Below are positions 16,653 through 26,121 of a stretch of DNA of 64,000 bases, in pieces. The notes under the pieces were generated by a model. That model ran no database searches. It saw only the letters and a program-made list of their open reading frames with translations, and had not been told where the DNA came from. This DNA comes from Blastopirellula sediminis (GTDB lineage Bacteria > Planctomycetota > Planctomycetia > Pirellulales > Pirellulaceae): assembly GCF_020966755.1 (NCBI RefSeq), contig NZ_JAJKFT010000010.1, positions 1,700,720-1,764,719 of the forward strand, read 5' to 3'. The stretch's first letter is position 1, and each line of letters starts with the position of its first letter. A program made the position numbers and the translations under genes.

Positions 16653-18218
16653 CTACGCCGCCTTCTTCTCTTCCTTCGCGACCGTCACGCGACGCGGCAG
16701 CCAACCTTCTCCGATTACATGCAATGCGACGCGGTCTTCCAGGTTCGGGCGGAAAACGGTCAGCAAGAGGAGCGGCATGTACCAGGCCAGGTACGTCGTG
16801 CCGTCGTTGGCGTGCCAGAACTGGGCGGCCAGCATGATGGCGGCGCTGCAGCTGAGCATCGTGCCGAGGTTCTTTTGGGCCGGCCAGAAAGCCAACCCGC
16901 AGGCGCAGATCACGAACGCCACCAGGATCGGGATTCGGAAGTCGTTCGAGTAGATGAAGTAATTCCAGAAGCCAGTGAAGCCTTCGCTACGCGGGCTCCA
17001 AAGACCGAACATCGCGCTGAACTGGTTGAGGAACGTCGTGACGTTCGGGGCGACGATCGCCAGCGTCAGGACCAGCAGAACCAGCATCGCGGTGACGCCG
17101 AGGGCGAAGCGGACGACGCCCCGTTGCCAATAGAAGCTGACCCAAAGCGGCAGTAAAAAGAGCGGGTAGTAAACGGTGCCGATCGCCAGGCCGAGGAAAA
17201 TGCCGGCCCACGTGGGACGTCGGTAACAGAGGATCGCCCAGACTAGCAGGGCGCCCGGAAGGACGTGATCGACGCGACCGGTGTAGAGGGCGGTGTAGGG
17301 GAGCAGCAAGTACAGGAACGCGGCGCCGATCCCCATCGAGAGGTTTTCAAAGTGGCGGTAACCGATCAGCACCACGCCGACCAGCATCGCCAGGTTCGAG
17401 AGGATCGCGACCAGCTTGGTCAGGATGACGATGATCCGCTGGCTCCTCGCTTCTTCGTCCGTGGTAGGTTCGGCCTGAGCGAACTGCGACGTCGGAATCC
17501 GCGGCAGGAAGCTGAGCAGGCGGTAGCCAGGCCCGAAGTGCCGCAGCGACTTTTCGACTTCGGCCGAATCGCCGCTCGCCATCATGATCTCAGCGGCCCG
17601 AATCCCGCGGACGTCCGCTTCGCTGGGACGACCGACGATGATGTTGGAAATCAAAAAGGTGAAGAGGGCGATGCTCATGAACATCATCGCGCCGACGGTC
17701 ACATTCGGTTCCAAGAGGGGACGGCGAACCATCGTCGGATCGATGAAGAGTCGCACCACGATCAGCCCGCTGAGACAGAAGAGCCAGATGTAGCCGTACT
17801 TCTCCAGTTGGCGACCAAGTTCCCGCGCCTTGATGCGGGCCTCTTCCTGTTGATCGAAATCGGAAGGTTGCTCGGGCAGCGGAACGACTTCGGCCAGTTC
17901 CGGTTCGGCGTCAGGCTCCAGGTCGAACGAGTCCGATAGTTCGGCCGACGGGGTGACCGGCAGTTTCGCGTTGGGATCGTCTGGCGACGCGTCAGGATTG
18001 ACGAGCGCGATCACCGCTTGCGACGATTCCAAGATTTGCTGTTGGCCGAAGTGGACCATCAACATTCCGGGCGCGAGCAGAATGATCAAAAAGATGTCGA
18101 GGTTGCGAACGCTCCACACCCGATTGAACTTAAAGTACAGACCAATCGCCAGCAGCGACGCGACATAAGCCCACGTCGAGGGATTGATGCTTTCGTACTG
18201 AAAGAGGATCTCACGCAT
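16653..18218 (-). CDS. Polytopic membrane protein, GT-C/DUF2029-like
   Basis: 521 residues with about 10 membrane segments. It opens MREILFQYESINPSTWAYVASLLAIGLYFKF. A hydrophilic loop rich in acidic residues follows (residues about 75-125), then more membrane helices. The segment GRVDHVLPGALLVWAILCYR... GLAIGTVYYPLFLLPLWVSFYWQR resembles the core of DUF2029/GT87 mannosyltransferases, which use polyprenyl-phosphate sugar donors. A GT-C type acidic loop motif is not clearly visible, so the enzymatic call is tentative. It is divergent from the zinc-ribbon gene at 18627 across a 408-nt gap. Confidence 0.72.
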   Translation of the reverse strand: MREILFQYESINPSTWAYVASLLAIGLYFKFNRVWSVRNLDIFLIILLAPGMLMVHFGQQQILESSQAVIALVNPDASPDDPNAKLPVTPSAELSDSFDLEPDAEPELAEVVPLPEQPSDFDQQEEARIKARELGRQLEKYGYIWLFCLSGLIVVRLFIDPTMVRRPLLEPNVTVGAMMFMSIALFTFLISNIIVGRPSEADVRGIRAAEIMMASGDSAEVEKSLRHFGPGYRLLSFLPRIPTSQFAQAEPTTDEEARSQRIIVILTKLVAILSNLAMLVGVVLIGYRHFENLSMGIGAAFLYLLLPYTALYTGRVDHVLPGALLVWAILCYRRPTWAGIFLGLAIGTVYYPLFLLPLWVSFYWQRGVVRFALGVTAMLVLLVLTLAIVAPNVTTFLNQFSAMFGLWSPRSEGFTGFWNYFIYSNDFRIPILVAFVICACGLAFWPAQKNLGTMLSCSAAIMLAAQFWHANDGTTYLAWYMPLLLLTVFRPNLEDRVALHVIGEGWLPRRVTVAKEEKKAA

Positions 18219-18626
18219 TGTTGCTTTCTGCGTGAGTGGAGACGCACTTGCGCATATTGGGACCGCCGCTTCGCGATTGCGGAGGCTTCCATGTTGGGTT
18301 GGGGAATCGAGTCAATCTATTCAGCATATTGGTTTTTACGCTGGTTGCAAGAACGAACGGCCCTGCCGGCTGACGGAAACGATGCCGTAAGCTGTTATTA
18401 AAATTGGGCTTGCGCAAACAAGGCGAGCTATGCGGCCGTCGCACGTCCCAGACGAGATATCGCGGAGAAGCGACCCAAAAAACTGCACCAATGGGGGCTT
18501 TGCACGCCGTCGCATCAGAAAAGCTTCATGATCCGAATGCGCTGGTCTGTGACCATTCTTCATCATTCCCAACTAGCCTGATGCGGTATTGCGCCAAAAT
18601 TGGGCCCGGTGAAAAAGGCGGCGGGA
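18219..18626. other. Intergenic region between divergent genes, no gene seen
   Basis: 408 nt between a reverse-strand membrane protein and a forward-strand zinc-ribbon gene. Both strands are broken by stops or contain only short, low-quality frames. It must hold promoters for both neighbours, but I could not identify convincing -35/-10 pairs or operators. Confidence 0.5.
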
Positions 18627-19337
18627 ATGTCGGACGAAGAGCGGATTCGCTTCAAATGCGAAGCCTGCAATCAGACGCTTAAAGCGAAAGCGAAGCACGC
18701 TGGTCGTAGCTTCGCTTGTCCGCATTGTAGCGCCAAGATCCGCGTACCGAAGCTCGATGGCGAACAAGCAGCCGCCGACGACAGCGGTTTGCCGGTCGAT
18801 TCGCAGCCGCCGGCGGGTGAATCGAAATCGGCCGCCAACGTGAAAAGCGCGAAACCGAAGTCGCGCGATCGCTCGACCGTCATCTTGAAGAAGGGACCGC
18901 TGGCCAAAGAGAAGCAGAAGCGGGCCGCCCGCAAGTTGGGCGTCGATTTTGACCCGGACGTCAGCGAACGGGAGCTGGAGCAACTGATCCAGTGGGCCAA
19001 GCAAAACCGGAAAGAGCGAATCAAGGAAGCGACCGACAAGTTCCAAGCGATCGTCAGCGAGATTACGCCGATCGAATGGATGGAAGAAATGGTGGTCCGC
19101 CGCTATTCGGGACTGCTCGTCTTGTTCGACGAAGACGAAATGGAAGGGAATGCCGAGAAGGCGGCCCAGGCCAAGCCGCGACTTTTCACGACCGAGGACT
19201 TGTCTCCCGAAACGATCGAGCGACTACTGGAGCAACTGCCGCAACTATTCATCCGCGACGAGAACGGACAGTTTACGGTGCGCGAGAATACGCTGGCGAC
19301 GTATCACTTCGATGATGATGACGAAGAAGAGGATTAA
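18627..19337 (+). CDS. Zinc-ribbon protein with acidic tail, function unknown
   Basis: 236 residues from the ATG at 18627, preceded by a purine-rich ribosome site (AAAAAGGCGGCGGGA); an in-frame TTG lies nine codons upstream. The N-terminus has a treble-clef or ribbon of two CxxC pairs (KCEACNQTLKAKAKHAGRSF, then CPHCSAKIRVP). A low-complexity linker and a helical domain (residues about 95-200) follow. The protein ends in an acidic run (FDDDDEEED). The ribbon is a common planctomycete N-terminal module. There is no signal peptide. Confidence 0.8.
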   Translation: MSDEERIRFKCEACNQTLKAKAKHAGRSFACPHCSAKIRVPKLDGEQAAADDSGLPVDSQPPAGESKSAANVKSAKPKSRDRSTVILKKGPLAKEKQKRAARKLGVDFDPDVSERELEQLIQWAKQNRKERIKEATDKFQAIVSEITPIEWMEEMVVRRYSGLLVLFDEDEMEGNAEKAAQAKPRLFTTEDLSPETIERLLEQLPQLFIRDENGQFTVRENTLATYHFDDDDEEED

Positions 19338-19382
19338 CCCGTTTGGTCCGCTATGCGAACCAAACGTCGCCGCTGCTCTCGA

Positions 19383-19519
19383 CACTAACCCGAGGCGCAA
19401 GCCGAGGGAAAGCGGTTGAAAATCAAGAAGTGCCAAGCGTGCGTTTGCGGCTCGAACTGTTTGACTTTCTCTTCTGAAGCGTCCACGCACATTCCCTCGG
19501 CTTGCGCCTCGGGTTAGTG
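19383..19519. repeat. Complete family-A inverted-repeat element
   Basis: Perfect 28-bp inverted arms at 19383-19410 and 19492-19519 (CACTAACCCGAGGCGCAAGC, then CGAGGGAA). They bracket about 80 bp with no open frame. It sits between convergent genes, so a hairpin here could end transcription from both sides. Confidence 0.85.
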
Positions 19520-19547
19520 TCACATCACTTCGTGCTAGAAAGACGCT

Positions 19548-20996
19548 TTACGTCCGCGTATCCGCCGGGAGCGGGATCTTGAATTCGCGCAGCAACTCCT
19601 CCAGCGCCGTGCGCTGGGCGTCGCCGGCCGATAGCGAATACAACGTTCTAAGCCGCGTGGTGAGATGTCGCCACAACACCTCATGTTCTTGACATGAGTA
19701 GCAGCAGCGGGTTAGCAACTCGATCATCGACTCCAACTCGTGCGGAGCAGCGGAGGGGAGCTTTTGTTCGATCAGGTCGATTCCTGCATCGCATATGCTG
19801 CGCTTGTCATGCAGTTCTGAGTTCATGAACGTCCCCAGGCCGTCCCAGTAACCGGTCAGCAGATCTTCGTTTTGCTCACGAAGCGGAACATGATCACGAT
19901 AGAGCTGCAGGATTTCAGCGTTCAGCGCTTTGTCTTCTCCCGAATGCAGCCAAGAGGCGTACCGCAAGGCTGGCGTCCGGCGCTCAACGACGGAGCTATC
20001 GGCCAGCTCGACCAGGATCTTGAGGATGTCGCGGCGGCGGGGCGTCGATTCGTCCTCATAGAACGAGGAGAGCATCTCGGTCAGTTCGTCTCCCCGCAGA
20101 ACCGGGGACGAATCGGGCGGAAGTGGAGAAAACTTGCGGAGCCGCGCGCAGTGGGCTTGATGACACCGCTCCACTTCCGCGTCCGCCAGATCCAAGTCGT
20201 CCAGCTCATCGGTGGCGTAAACGTACGCGGCTGGAATCGTCTCGGGAGTTTCCAGCAGTTGCATTAGCGCTTCGCGATAGCGCTCAGGCGTCGACTTCGA
20301 TCGAAAGCGACCATAGGCCTGTTCATCGGCGTCGCTCCCACGGAAGAGCGAGGGGGAAAGAGCGTTCATGCACCAGACGGCGTAATACGGATCGGGGTCG
20401 TCAAAGCCGGCGTAGAACAAGTCGGTCGCTCGCCACGAGTTGGCCAGTTCGTAAAGCCCTTTTACCCGGTCGACCCGTTCGATTTCGTTGGGGAGAGGAA
20501 TGCCGACGAACAGATGGCGCCAATTTCCTTCGTCGTCTTGCGTTAAATTGGCGAAGACGCGATCGCCGACCTGCGGCGGCTGGCGAAAACGGTTGTCATA
20601 GAATTCTTCACCGATGGCGACGTCATCCAGCACCACCGTCTCCGGCGCCTTACCGCGGCCGAAGAGAGGACGATTCAGTTTCAAGTGCAGGCGATAGACG
20701 TTGGGATAGATAACGCGCGAGCCGAAGCAAAGGGGGATCTCAGTTCGCACTCTCCCCAGAAACTCGACTTCGATCAGCTCCGCGTCGACCCAGACGTCGT
20801 CGCTGGTTAATAGACCGGCGAATTCGTCAGCCGACACGTCGATGATCGTATCATCGTCTTGCAGCAGAGGAGAGAAGCCAAAACCGCACCCGCAACCAAA
20901 CTGCGCTCTTACCGGCGAAGCGACCAACACGAACGGGATCGCAAGAACCAGAACCGCCAGAGTACACAAGCTACGGCGTCGATCGCTTCGCGGCAT
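19548..20996 (-). CDS. Secreted protein of unknown function, tandem paralogue 1 of 3
   Basis: 482 residues with a signal peptide (LCTLAVLVLAIPFVLVASPVRA) and a good ribosome site (TCCTGGGAGACCGATC). The N-terminal third is beta-rich: a DEFAGLL motif, WVDAELIEVEF, a long strand pair (YRLHLKLNRPLFGRGK), then VLDDVAIGEEF and GDRVFANLTQDDEGNWR. The C-terminal two thirds are helical, with shared motifs ERVDRVKGLYEL, YYAVWCMNALSP, CHQAHCARLRK, RRRDILKIL and ALNAEILQLYRDH. It aligns along its whole length with the genes at 21117 and 22682. I do not recognise the family. Confidence 0.82.
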   Translation of the reverse strand: MPRSDRRRSLCTLAVLVLAIPFVLVASPVRAQFGCGCGFGFSPLLQDDDTIIDVSADEFAGLLTSDDVWVDAELIEVEFLGRVRTEIPLCFGSRVIYPNVYRLHLKLNRPLFGRGKAPETVVLDDVAIGEEFYDNRFRQPPQVGDRVFANLTQDDEGNWRHLFVGIPLPNEIERVDRVKGLYELANSWRATDLFYAGFDDPDPYYAVWCMNALSPSLFRGSDADEQAYGRFRSKSTPERYREALMQLLETPETIPAAYVYATDELDDLDLADAEVERCHQAHCARLRKFSPLPPDSSPVLRGDELTEMLSSFYEDESTPRRRDILKILVELADSSVVERRTPALRYASWLHSGEDKALNAEILQLYRDHVPLREQNEDLLTGYWDGLGTFMNSELHDKRSICDAGIDLIEQKLPSAAPHELESMIELLTRCCYSCQEHEVLWRHLTTRLRTLYSLSAGDAQRTALEELLREFKIPLPADTRT

Positions 20997-21116
20997 GATC
21001 GGTCTCCCAGGAAAGTGAACACGCTCGCCGCCAACGGAAGTTGACGGTCCAGGGAACTTTCGTGCAGTTTATCGCTTGGGGGAGATTCTGGCCAATATTT
21101 GGAGCGAATTCGAAAA

Positions 21117-22550
21117 CTACGTCGCCCGATCGTTTGCTGGGGAGATTTGCAAACGCAGGAGCATCTTTTCCAGGCTGTCGCGTTGATCGGGGGTAGTGGC
21201 CAGCGCGGGGAGTCCTTGAAGCCAGCCTGATAGTTGATTCCATGCCGTCGTGTGGCGCCGACAGTCTTCTGCGTAACGGGCCAGGCAGTCGGTAATCACT
21301 CGCATTTCGCCGGCGTTGGCGGCCGGCAATTCTCGCTCGAAGGCTTCGAGCCCAGCGTCGTATATGCGGTTATGACGAACCGCCTGGCTGTGCATGCAGT
21401 TTTTCAGCCCGGTCCAGTACTCGTAAACGAGGGAGTAGTTCCGGCGGTCGCACGGCCGATGATCACGATAGATGCCAAGAATCTCGTCATTCAGCGTTTC
21501 GTTCTCTTCGGAATAAAGAGAGCTGGCCGATCGGAAAGCGATCGCTTGTTGGACGGCTGATTGGCTGGCGGCGCATTTGGAGAGAATCTGCAAGATGTCG
21601 CGGCGGCGCTCGTCGGTTTCGTTGTAATAAGCGTATTCGCATAAAACGGCGAAGAACGCACCACGATTTTCCTCCAGGGAATCTCGAGAGCGGGAAAGAT
21701 ACTTCTGCAGTCGCCAGCAATTCGCCTGGTGAAACTGATCCGCTTCGTCGGTCGACGCGCCGATCCGTTTCAGCGACAAGGTCGCCTGCAAGTAACAGCT
21801 ATCGGAGGTCTCCGGCATTTCCAGAACCTGGAGCAGCCTGGTGCGAAGCAGCGGAAGCGGAGCGTGCGACCAGATGCGAGAATACGCCTTTTCCAGTTCG
21901 TACGACGTTTCCCCTTCGACGCGCGTCAGCGCGTGGATGCACCAGAGGGCGAAATCGACGTCGGAGTCGCCGCAGCCGGCGAGCATCTCGTGGGCGACTT
22001 GCGGGTAGTCGGTCGAGTCGATCAGGCATTTCATACGATCGATGCGACGGCGCTCGGTCTCTTGCGGAATCTCCATTTCGTCGCTCGACCATTCGCCTGT
22101 TTTGTCACGCAATAGACGAGCGAACACTTGATCGCCTGATTTAGGAGGACGGCAGACCCCTTCGACCCAGCGACCTCCGCCGCCGAGATTGACTTCTTTC
22201 AACAGGAGCGACTCTATCGGGACCTCGGCGCCAAAGAGCTTCCGGCGGACTTGCAGCCGAATGCGATAGAGAGAACTGGCTCCAAGGTTGCCGCCAAAGC
22301 CCTGACGAGCAGGGATCTTGCGAATCAGTTCCGCCTCGACCACTTCTCCTTCGACCCACGCGGAGTCTTGGTCTGGGATGGTCGCTCCAAAGAATTCATC
22401 CGCAACGTCGATTACCGGGCTTGGGGAAGGGACGGGAAAGACGTTGGGAAATTGAGCATGCGCTGCGGAGATCACCAGAAAACTTGCGCCGATACCAATA
22501 AGCGACGCCAGACGAAGCGGCATTCGGTTAGTGGCGTGGCCATGTTCCAT
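21117..22550 (-). CDS. Secreted protein of unknown function, tandem paralogue 2 of 3
   Basis: 477 residues from the ATG at 22550, preceded by GGAGGAAAATTGTTCCC; an in-frame ATG at 22610 adds 20 residues but lacks a better ribosome site. The signal peptide ends near ISAAHAQFP. It carries the same N-terminal beta-domain motifs as its neighbours (DEFFGATI, WVEGEVVEAEL, LYRIRLQVRRKLFGA, KSGDQVFARLLRDKTGEW). The same helical motifs follow (RRRIDRMKCL, DFALWCIHAL, ADQFHQANCWRLQKY, RRRDILQIL, LNDEILGIYRDHRP). Paralogues 1 and 3 lie 120 and 131 nt away, so the three may form one transcription unit. Confidence 0.82.
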   Translation of the reverse strand: MEHGHATNRMPLRLASLIGIGASFLVISAAHAQFPNVFPVPSPSPVIDVADEFFGATIPDQDSAWVEGEVVEAELIRKIPARQGFGGNLGASSLYRIRLQVRRKLFGAEVPIESLLLKEVNLGGGGRWVEGVCRPPKSGDQVFARLLRDKTGEWSSDEMEIPQETERRRIDRMKCLIDSTDYPQVAHEMLAGCGDSDVDFALWCIHALTRVEGETSYELEKAYSRIWSHAPLPLLRTRLLQVLEMPETSDSCYLQATLSLKRIGASTDEADQFHQANCWRLQKYLSRSRDSLEENRGAFFAVLCEYAYYNETDERRRDILQILSKCAASQSAVQQAIAFRSASSLYSEENETLNDEILGIYRDHRPCDRRNYSLVYEYWTGLKNCMHSQAVRHNRIYDAGLEAFERELPAANAGEMRVITDCLARYAEDCRRHTTAWNQLSGWLQGLPALATTPDQRDSLEKMLLRLQISPANDRAT

Positions 22551-22681
22551 TGGGAACAATTTTCCTCCGAGCAAAACGAAAACGTTCGCCGCTCGCGGCA
22601 AGCGAGTCATTTTCGTAGTTTACCGCTTCTGACCGGTTGGGGCTAACGTTGGGCGGAAGTCGCCGAACTCCACGTTTACCA

Positions 22682-24130
22682 CTACGTTTTCGCCCCGCCT
22701 GTCGGCTCGATCTTGAGGCTACGCAGGAATTCTTCAATCATCTTCCGCTGCTCTGGCGTCACCTCAACGGCGGCTAACGTACGCAGCCGTTCAGCCAGAT
22801 GATCCCAGTCGGCTTGCTCGCGTTGACAACGTTTTGCGTAGCTACTCAAGATCTGGAGAAACCAACGCAGTTTCGGTGGGTCAGCGGTCGGTAGACGTTT
22901 TTCGAATAGGTCCAGCGCAACGTCGCAACTTCGCTTGCGGCATTTCAATTCTTCCGTCATGTAACGATCCAGTGAGAACCAGTAGGTCGCTTCTGCGTCC
23001 GGATGCGTCGCCGGATGAGGACAATGTTCCGAAAAAAGTCGGAGGATGTCGGCGTTTAGAGCGTCGTCATGCTCCGAATGAAGACCGGACGCCAAATCGA
23101 ACGCCGCCTGCTGTCGCTCCGGCGACTGGTGATCGGCGAACTCGCGCAATATTAACAGCAATTCGCGTCGGTCGCTTTCCGGCATCTTTCCATAGGTGGC
23201 GCGAATGTGCTCCAGTTCGTGAAAGAAGAATTTCCGTTCGAAAGGCGCAAGCTCGCGATCGAAATAGTTGCGCAGGCGTCGGCAATGAGCGTAGTGAAAG
23301 ATCGCCTGATCCGCCTCGGGCATTTTCTTCGCCGGAAATAGCGCTCTTGAAGCGCTAACGAACCGGATGGCTGGGCTTGCGTCGTCGGTCAGAACTTCGA
23401 GGAGGATCGAGCGGTAGGTTACAGGCGAGGCCTGCGCGCGAAGCCGACCATAGAACCATTCTTCGGCAGGGGTTTGGTTAACGTCAATCGGAGAAATCGC
23501 GTTCATGCACCAGACCGCGAAAACTGGATCAACGTCGCGGCACCCAACTAGCATCTCCTGGGCTGCGCCGCGGACATCGATGCGGGACAGCAAGTTGCAG
23601 ACGCGATCGATGCGTTTTCGCTCCATGTCGCTCGGGACGCCTGCGGTTTTGTAGCGCCAGTCGCCACTTTCACTTTTCGTCAGTTTAAGGAAAACGCGAT
23701 CTCCCGTTTTCGGCTCACGTGTCGAATCGAAAACTCGAAAGGCGCCGCTCGGAATCACCACGTCATTCAGTTTCATCCTTTGCGGCTCTAGATACTCGCC
23801 AAAGAGATGGCGATCGATCCGCAGTTGCAGATGATAGACGCTCAATTTTTCCGCGTTTACGGGTCTTACTTCGACGAGTTCTCCCTCGATCCAGCTAACT
23901 CTTTGCTGCCCCGGGTAGCCGCCGTTCAACGTCTCGGCGAAAAAATCGCCCGAGATGTAAATAACGGGATAGGGGGTCTGCTCCGCGGGGGCATCCAGGG
24001 CTTGCGTGTCGATTGGGAACGACACGCACGAAAAGAGAAAGAGCGGTAGAACGAAAGGGAATGAGCGGCGTGGTCGAAGGTGTGAGCAAATGCCGCCGCG
24101 GTGGGAACGACGGTGCATGCCTGACTCCAT
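22682..24130 (-). CDS. Secreted protein of unknown function, tandem paralogue 3 of 3
   Basis: 482 residues from the ATG at 24130, which has AAGGAGATCCGCCGCC upstream. The signal peptide is long (basic start, then FPFVLPLFLFSCVSFPI). Shared motifs are FFAETLNGG, WIEGELVEV, YHLQLRIDRHLFGEY, GDRVFLKLTKSESGDWR, RKRIDRVCNLL, VFAVWCMNAISP, ADQAIFHYAHCRRLRNY, RRELLLIL and ALNADILRLFSEHCPH. It is the promoter-proximal gene of the three-gene array on the reverse strand. Function unknown. Confidence 0.82.
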   Translation of the reverse strand: MESGMHRRSHRGGICSHLRPRRSFPFVLPLFLFSCVSFPIDTQALDAPAEQTPYPVIYISGDFFAETLNGGYPGQQRVSWIEGELVEVRPVNAEKLSVYHLQLRIDRHLFGEYLEPQRMKLNDVVIPSGAFRVFDSTREPKTGDRVFLKLTKSESGDWRYKTAGVPSDMERKRIDRVCNLLSRIDVRGAAQEMLVGCRDVDPVFAVWCMNAISPIDVNQTPAEEWFYGRLRAQASPVTYRSILLEVLTDDASPAIRFVSASRALFPAKKMPEADQAIFHYAHCRRLRNYFDRELAPFERKFFFHELEHIRATYGKMPESDRRELLLILREFADHQSPERQQAAFDLASGLHSEHDDALNADILRLFSEHCPHPATHPDAEATYWFSLDRYMTEELKCRKRSCDVALDLFEKRLPTADPPKLRWFLQILSSYAKRCQREQADWDHLAERLRTLAAVEVTPEQRKMIEEFLRSLKIEPTGGAKT

Positions 24131-24211
24131 GGCGGCGGATCTCCTTGGTACGCCGAAAATCCTTTCCGCCGAACGGCAGGTTCGGCGGAAAGGGAAGTTG
24201 CGACATATAGT

Positions 24212-25360
24212 CTACTGCTTCACGGCATCCGTAGCCAACGTTTGAAACGCTTTCCGCACGTCGCTGTCGTCGCCGTTGCCAAAACCGCTGCGCTGGATCA
24301 TCAGGACGAAGATCATCTTCTTGTCGGGATCAATCCAGCCTTGCGTGCCGAAGGCGCCGCCGTGGCCGAAGGTTCCGGGGCTGAGCATGCCGGTTACCCC
24401 TTGCGGCTCGCGGACCAGATAGAAGCCAAGGCCCCAGCCGCAGCCGGCGGTGAAGCCGGTCTTCAGGTCGCCGGTTTGCAGTTTCGTCATTTCGGCGACG
24501 GCCGATTCAGAGAGATAGCGTTTGCCGCTGGCCACACCGCCGTCGAGCATCATTTGATAGAACTTCACCAGGTCGGCGGCGGTCGTGACAAGGCCGGCGC
24601 TCGGGTTCGGACCTTTCACTTTGCTCGGATCGGAGTAAGCGTTGCCGGACGGCTTCAGCGTGCCGGGCTGATCGCCGGGAGAATAGATCTGGGCGGTGCG
24701 CGCCCGTTGCTCTTCATTGGGGTAGAAGGTGGTGTCGTTCATCCCCAGCGGCTGAAAGAGGCGAGTTTCGAGGAACTTTTCAAACGGCATTCCGCTGATC
24801 ACTTCGACCGCTTCGCCGGCGACGGTCAGGCCAGGGCTATACGACCAGTTACTGCCGGGATCGAACAGCAGCGGCCGGGTAGCGACATCCTTCGCCGCGT
24901 CGGCCAGCGAGGTCTCGAACGATTGGCTCCCTTGAAAGCCGGCCGTGTGGCTCATGCAGTCGCGGAAGGTGATCGGCCGCGACGGGGCTTTGCCATCCTT
25001 CAATTTGACGTCGGCGAACTCGGGCAGGTACTTCGAGACCGGATCGTCGAGCGACAGCTTCCCTTCGTCGACCAGCATCATCACGGCGGTCGCGGTGATC
25101 GGCTTGGTCATCGACGCGATGGCGAACATCGTCTCCTTCTTCATCGGCTGGTCGGTTTCGAGATTCGCTTTGCCGTCGGCCGCGTGGTGAATGATTTTTC
25201 CCTCCTTGGCGACCAGGGTGACGGCGCCCGAAATCTTCCCTTCCGCGGCGAACTTTTGCATCGCGGCGGAGATCGGCGAAATCTGGGGAGCTTCGGCGCT
25301 CGCCAGCGGCGCCAGCAGCAGGGGGAGGAGGAGGGCGAGCAGAGGCGAAAAACGACGCAT
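24212..25360 (-). CDS. Secreted serine beta-lactamase-like hydrolase (class C / esterase EstB type)
   Basis: 382 residues with a signal peptide (LLALLLPLLLAPLASA). The beta-lactamase-fold active-site motifs are present: Ser83-x-x-Lys86 (ASMTKPITA), Tyr174 in NWSYSPG, and a third motif HGG (GTFGHGGAFGTQGW) instead of the KTG of true beta-lactamases. The HGG form is more usual in esterases and D-aminopeptidase or carboxypeptidase relatives of this family. It probably acts in the periplasm or outside the cell. Confidence 0.9.
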   Translation of the reverse strand: MRRFSPLLALLLPLLLAPLASAEAPQISPISAAMQKFAAEGKISGAVTLVAKEGKIIHHAADGKANLETDQPMKKETMFAIASMTKPITATAVMMLVDEGKLSLDDPVSKYLPEFADVKLKDGKAPSRPITFRDCMSHTAGFQGSQSFETSLADAAKDVATRPLLFDPGSNWSYSPGLTVAGEAVEVISGMPFEKFLETRLFQPLGMNDTTFYPNEEQRARTAQIYSPGDQPGTLKPSGNAYSDPSKVKGPNPSAGLVTTAADLVKFYQMMLDGGVASGKRYLSESAVAEMTKLQTGDLKTGFTAGCGWGLGFYLVREPQGVTGMLSPGTFGHGGAFGTQGWIDPDKKMIFVLMIQRSGFGNGDDSDVRKAFQTLATDAVKQ

Positions 25361-25538
25361 CAGGGGGCTCCTGGAGGAGGGGGGATTTTTGACGGGAAGC
25401 CCCTAATTTAACTGACTTAGGTGCGGTTTTCCTCCATCTTTGCTCGAAATGGTTGGTTTCGGGGAGAAGTCAGTGAAGAATTGACGTTTGCCGTTGCCTT
25501 TACGGCTAATCCGGTTACGATTGAGATCACTGCCTGAG

Positions 25539-25553
25539 TGCAATTGAATTGCA
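25539..25553. promoter_or_regulatory. Perfect 7-1-7 palindrome, candidate Fur/Zur-family operator
   Basis: TGCAATTGAATTGCA is a perfect palindrome with seven-base arms around one central base, the geometry of Fur-family boxes. It lies 25 nt upstream of a gene for a histidine-rich secreted protein. Assignment to the Fur, Zur or Mur group is inference from geometry and context. Confidence 0.5.
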
Positions 25554-25578
25554 AGTTTAGTCCCGTTTGCAAATTTCC

Positions 25579-25983
25579 ATGCAAAGCCTAGCGGCCAAAT
25601 TCGTCTTCCTCGCCTATGTCGCTTCGGTGACGTTGGCTCCGGGATTGCACGAACTCTCGGGCTGCCAGCATGCTCACGGGGCGCACGCACATTCGCACGC
25701 TCACGCCCATGCTCACGGCGATCATGATCATCACCATCATGACCATGATCACGCGCACGCGGCGGCTTCTCCCCGGACGGTCGTTTGGGGCGACGTCGAG
25801 CTGCATGGCGATTCGCATGAATGTGCGATCTGCCGTTTCCTGGATCAGAACCTGACCTTCGCGTCGGCGCCTCCGGTCGATGTGGCGGAAGAGGTTGCCC
25901 GCTCGCGGGAGCCTTTGATTCCGACTTCGCCTAAGCTGGCGATTTTCTCTCCGGCTAGTCCTCGAGCTCCTCCGGTCGTGTAA
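25579..25983 (+). CDS. Secreted histidine-rich, probable metal-binding protein
   Basis: 134 residues from the ATG at 25579; an in-frame TTG lies four codons earlier. A signal peptide (LAAKFVFLAYVASVTLAPG) is followed by CQHAHGAHAHSHAHAHAHGD and DHHHHDHDHAHA, a run dominated by His and Asp. A CAICRF motif lies downstream, like the CxxC of DUF2946-type proteins. The His run would bind zinc, nickel or similar ions. A Fur-type palindrome precedes the gene, and a DUF1559 gene with unusual His/Asp insertions follows 138 nt downstream. Confidence 0.78.
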   Translation: MQSLAAKFVFLAYVASVTLAPGLHELSGCQHAHGAHAHSHAHAHAHGDHDHHHHDHDHAHAAASPRTVVWGDVELHGDSHECAICRFLDQNLTFASAPPVDVAEEVARSREPLIPTSPKLAIFSPASPRAPPVV

Positions 25984-26121
25984 GCGTTATGCAGCGATCT
26001 TGCTGCGCTTATTTCTTACGACCCGATTTTTGATCGCCGCAGGAGTGCAGCGATCCTCCGCTCCGACGCTATCCGTCGGACCGAGACCTCGAGCATACCC
26101 ATCTTCACCGGAGAGCAGAAC

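Noticed and set aside
24242-25411. 389-codon open frame opposite the beta-lactamase-like gene
   Set aside because: Arginine-rich, no family motifs; the reverse strand carries all active-site motifs.
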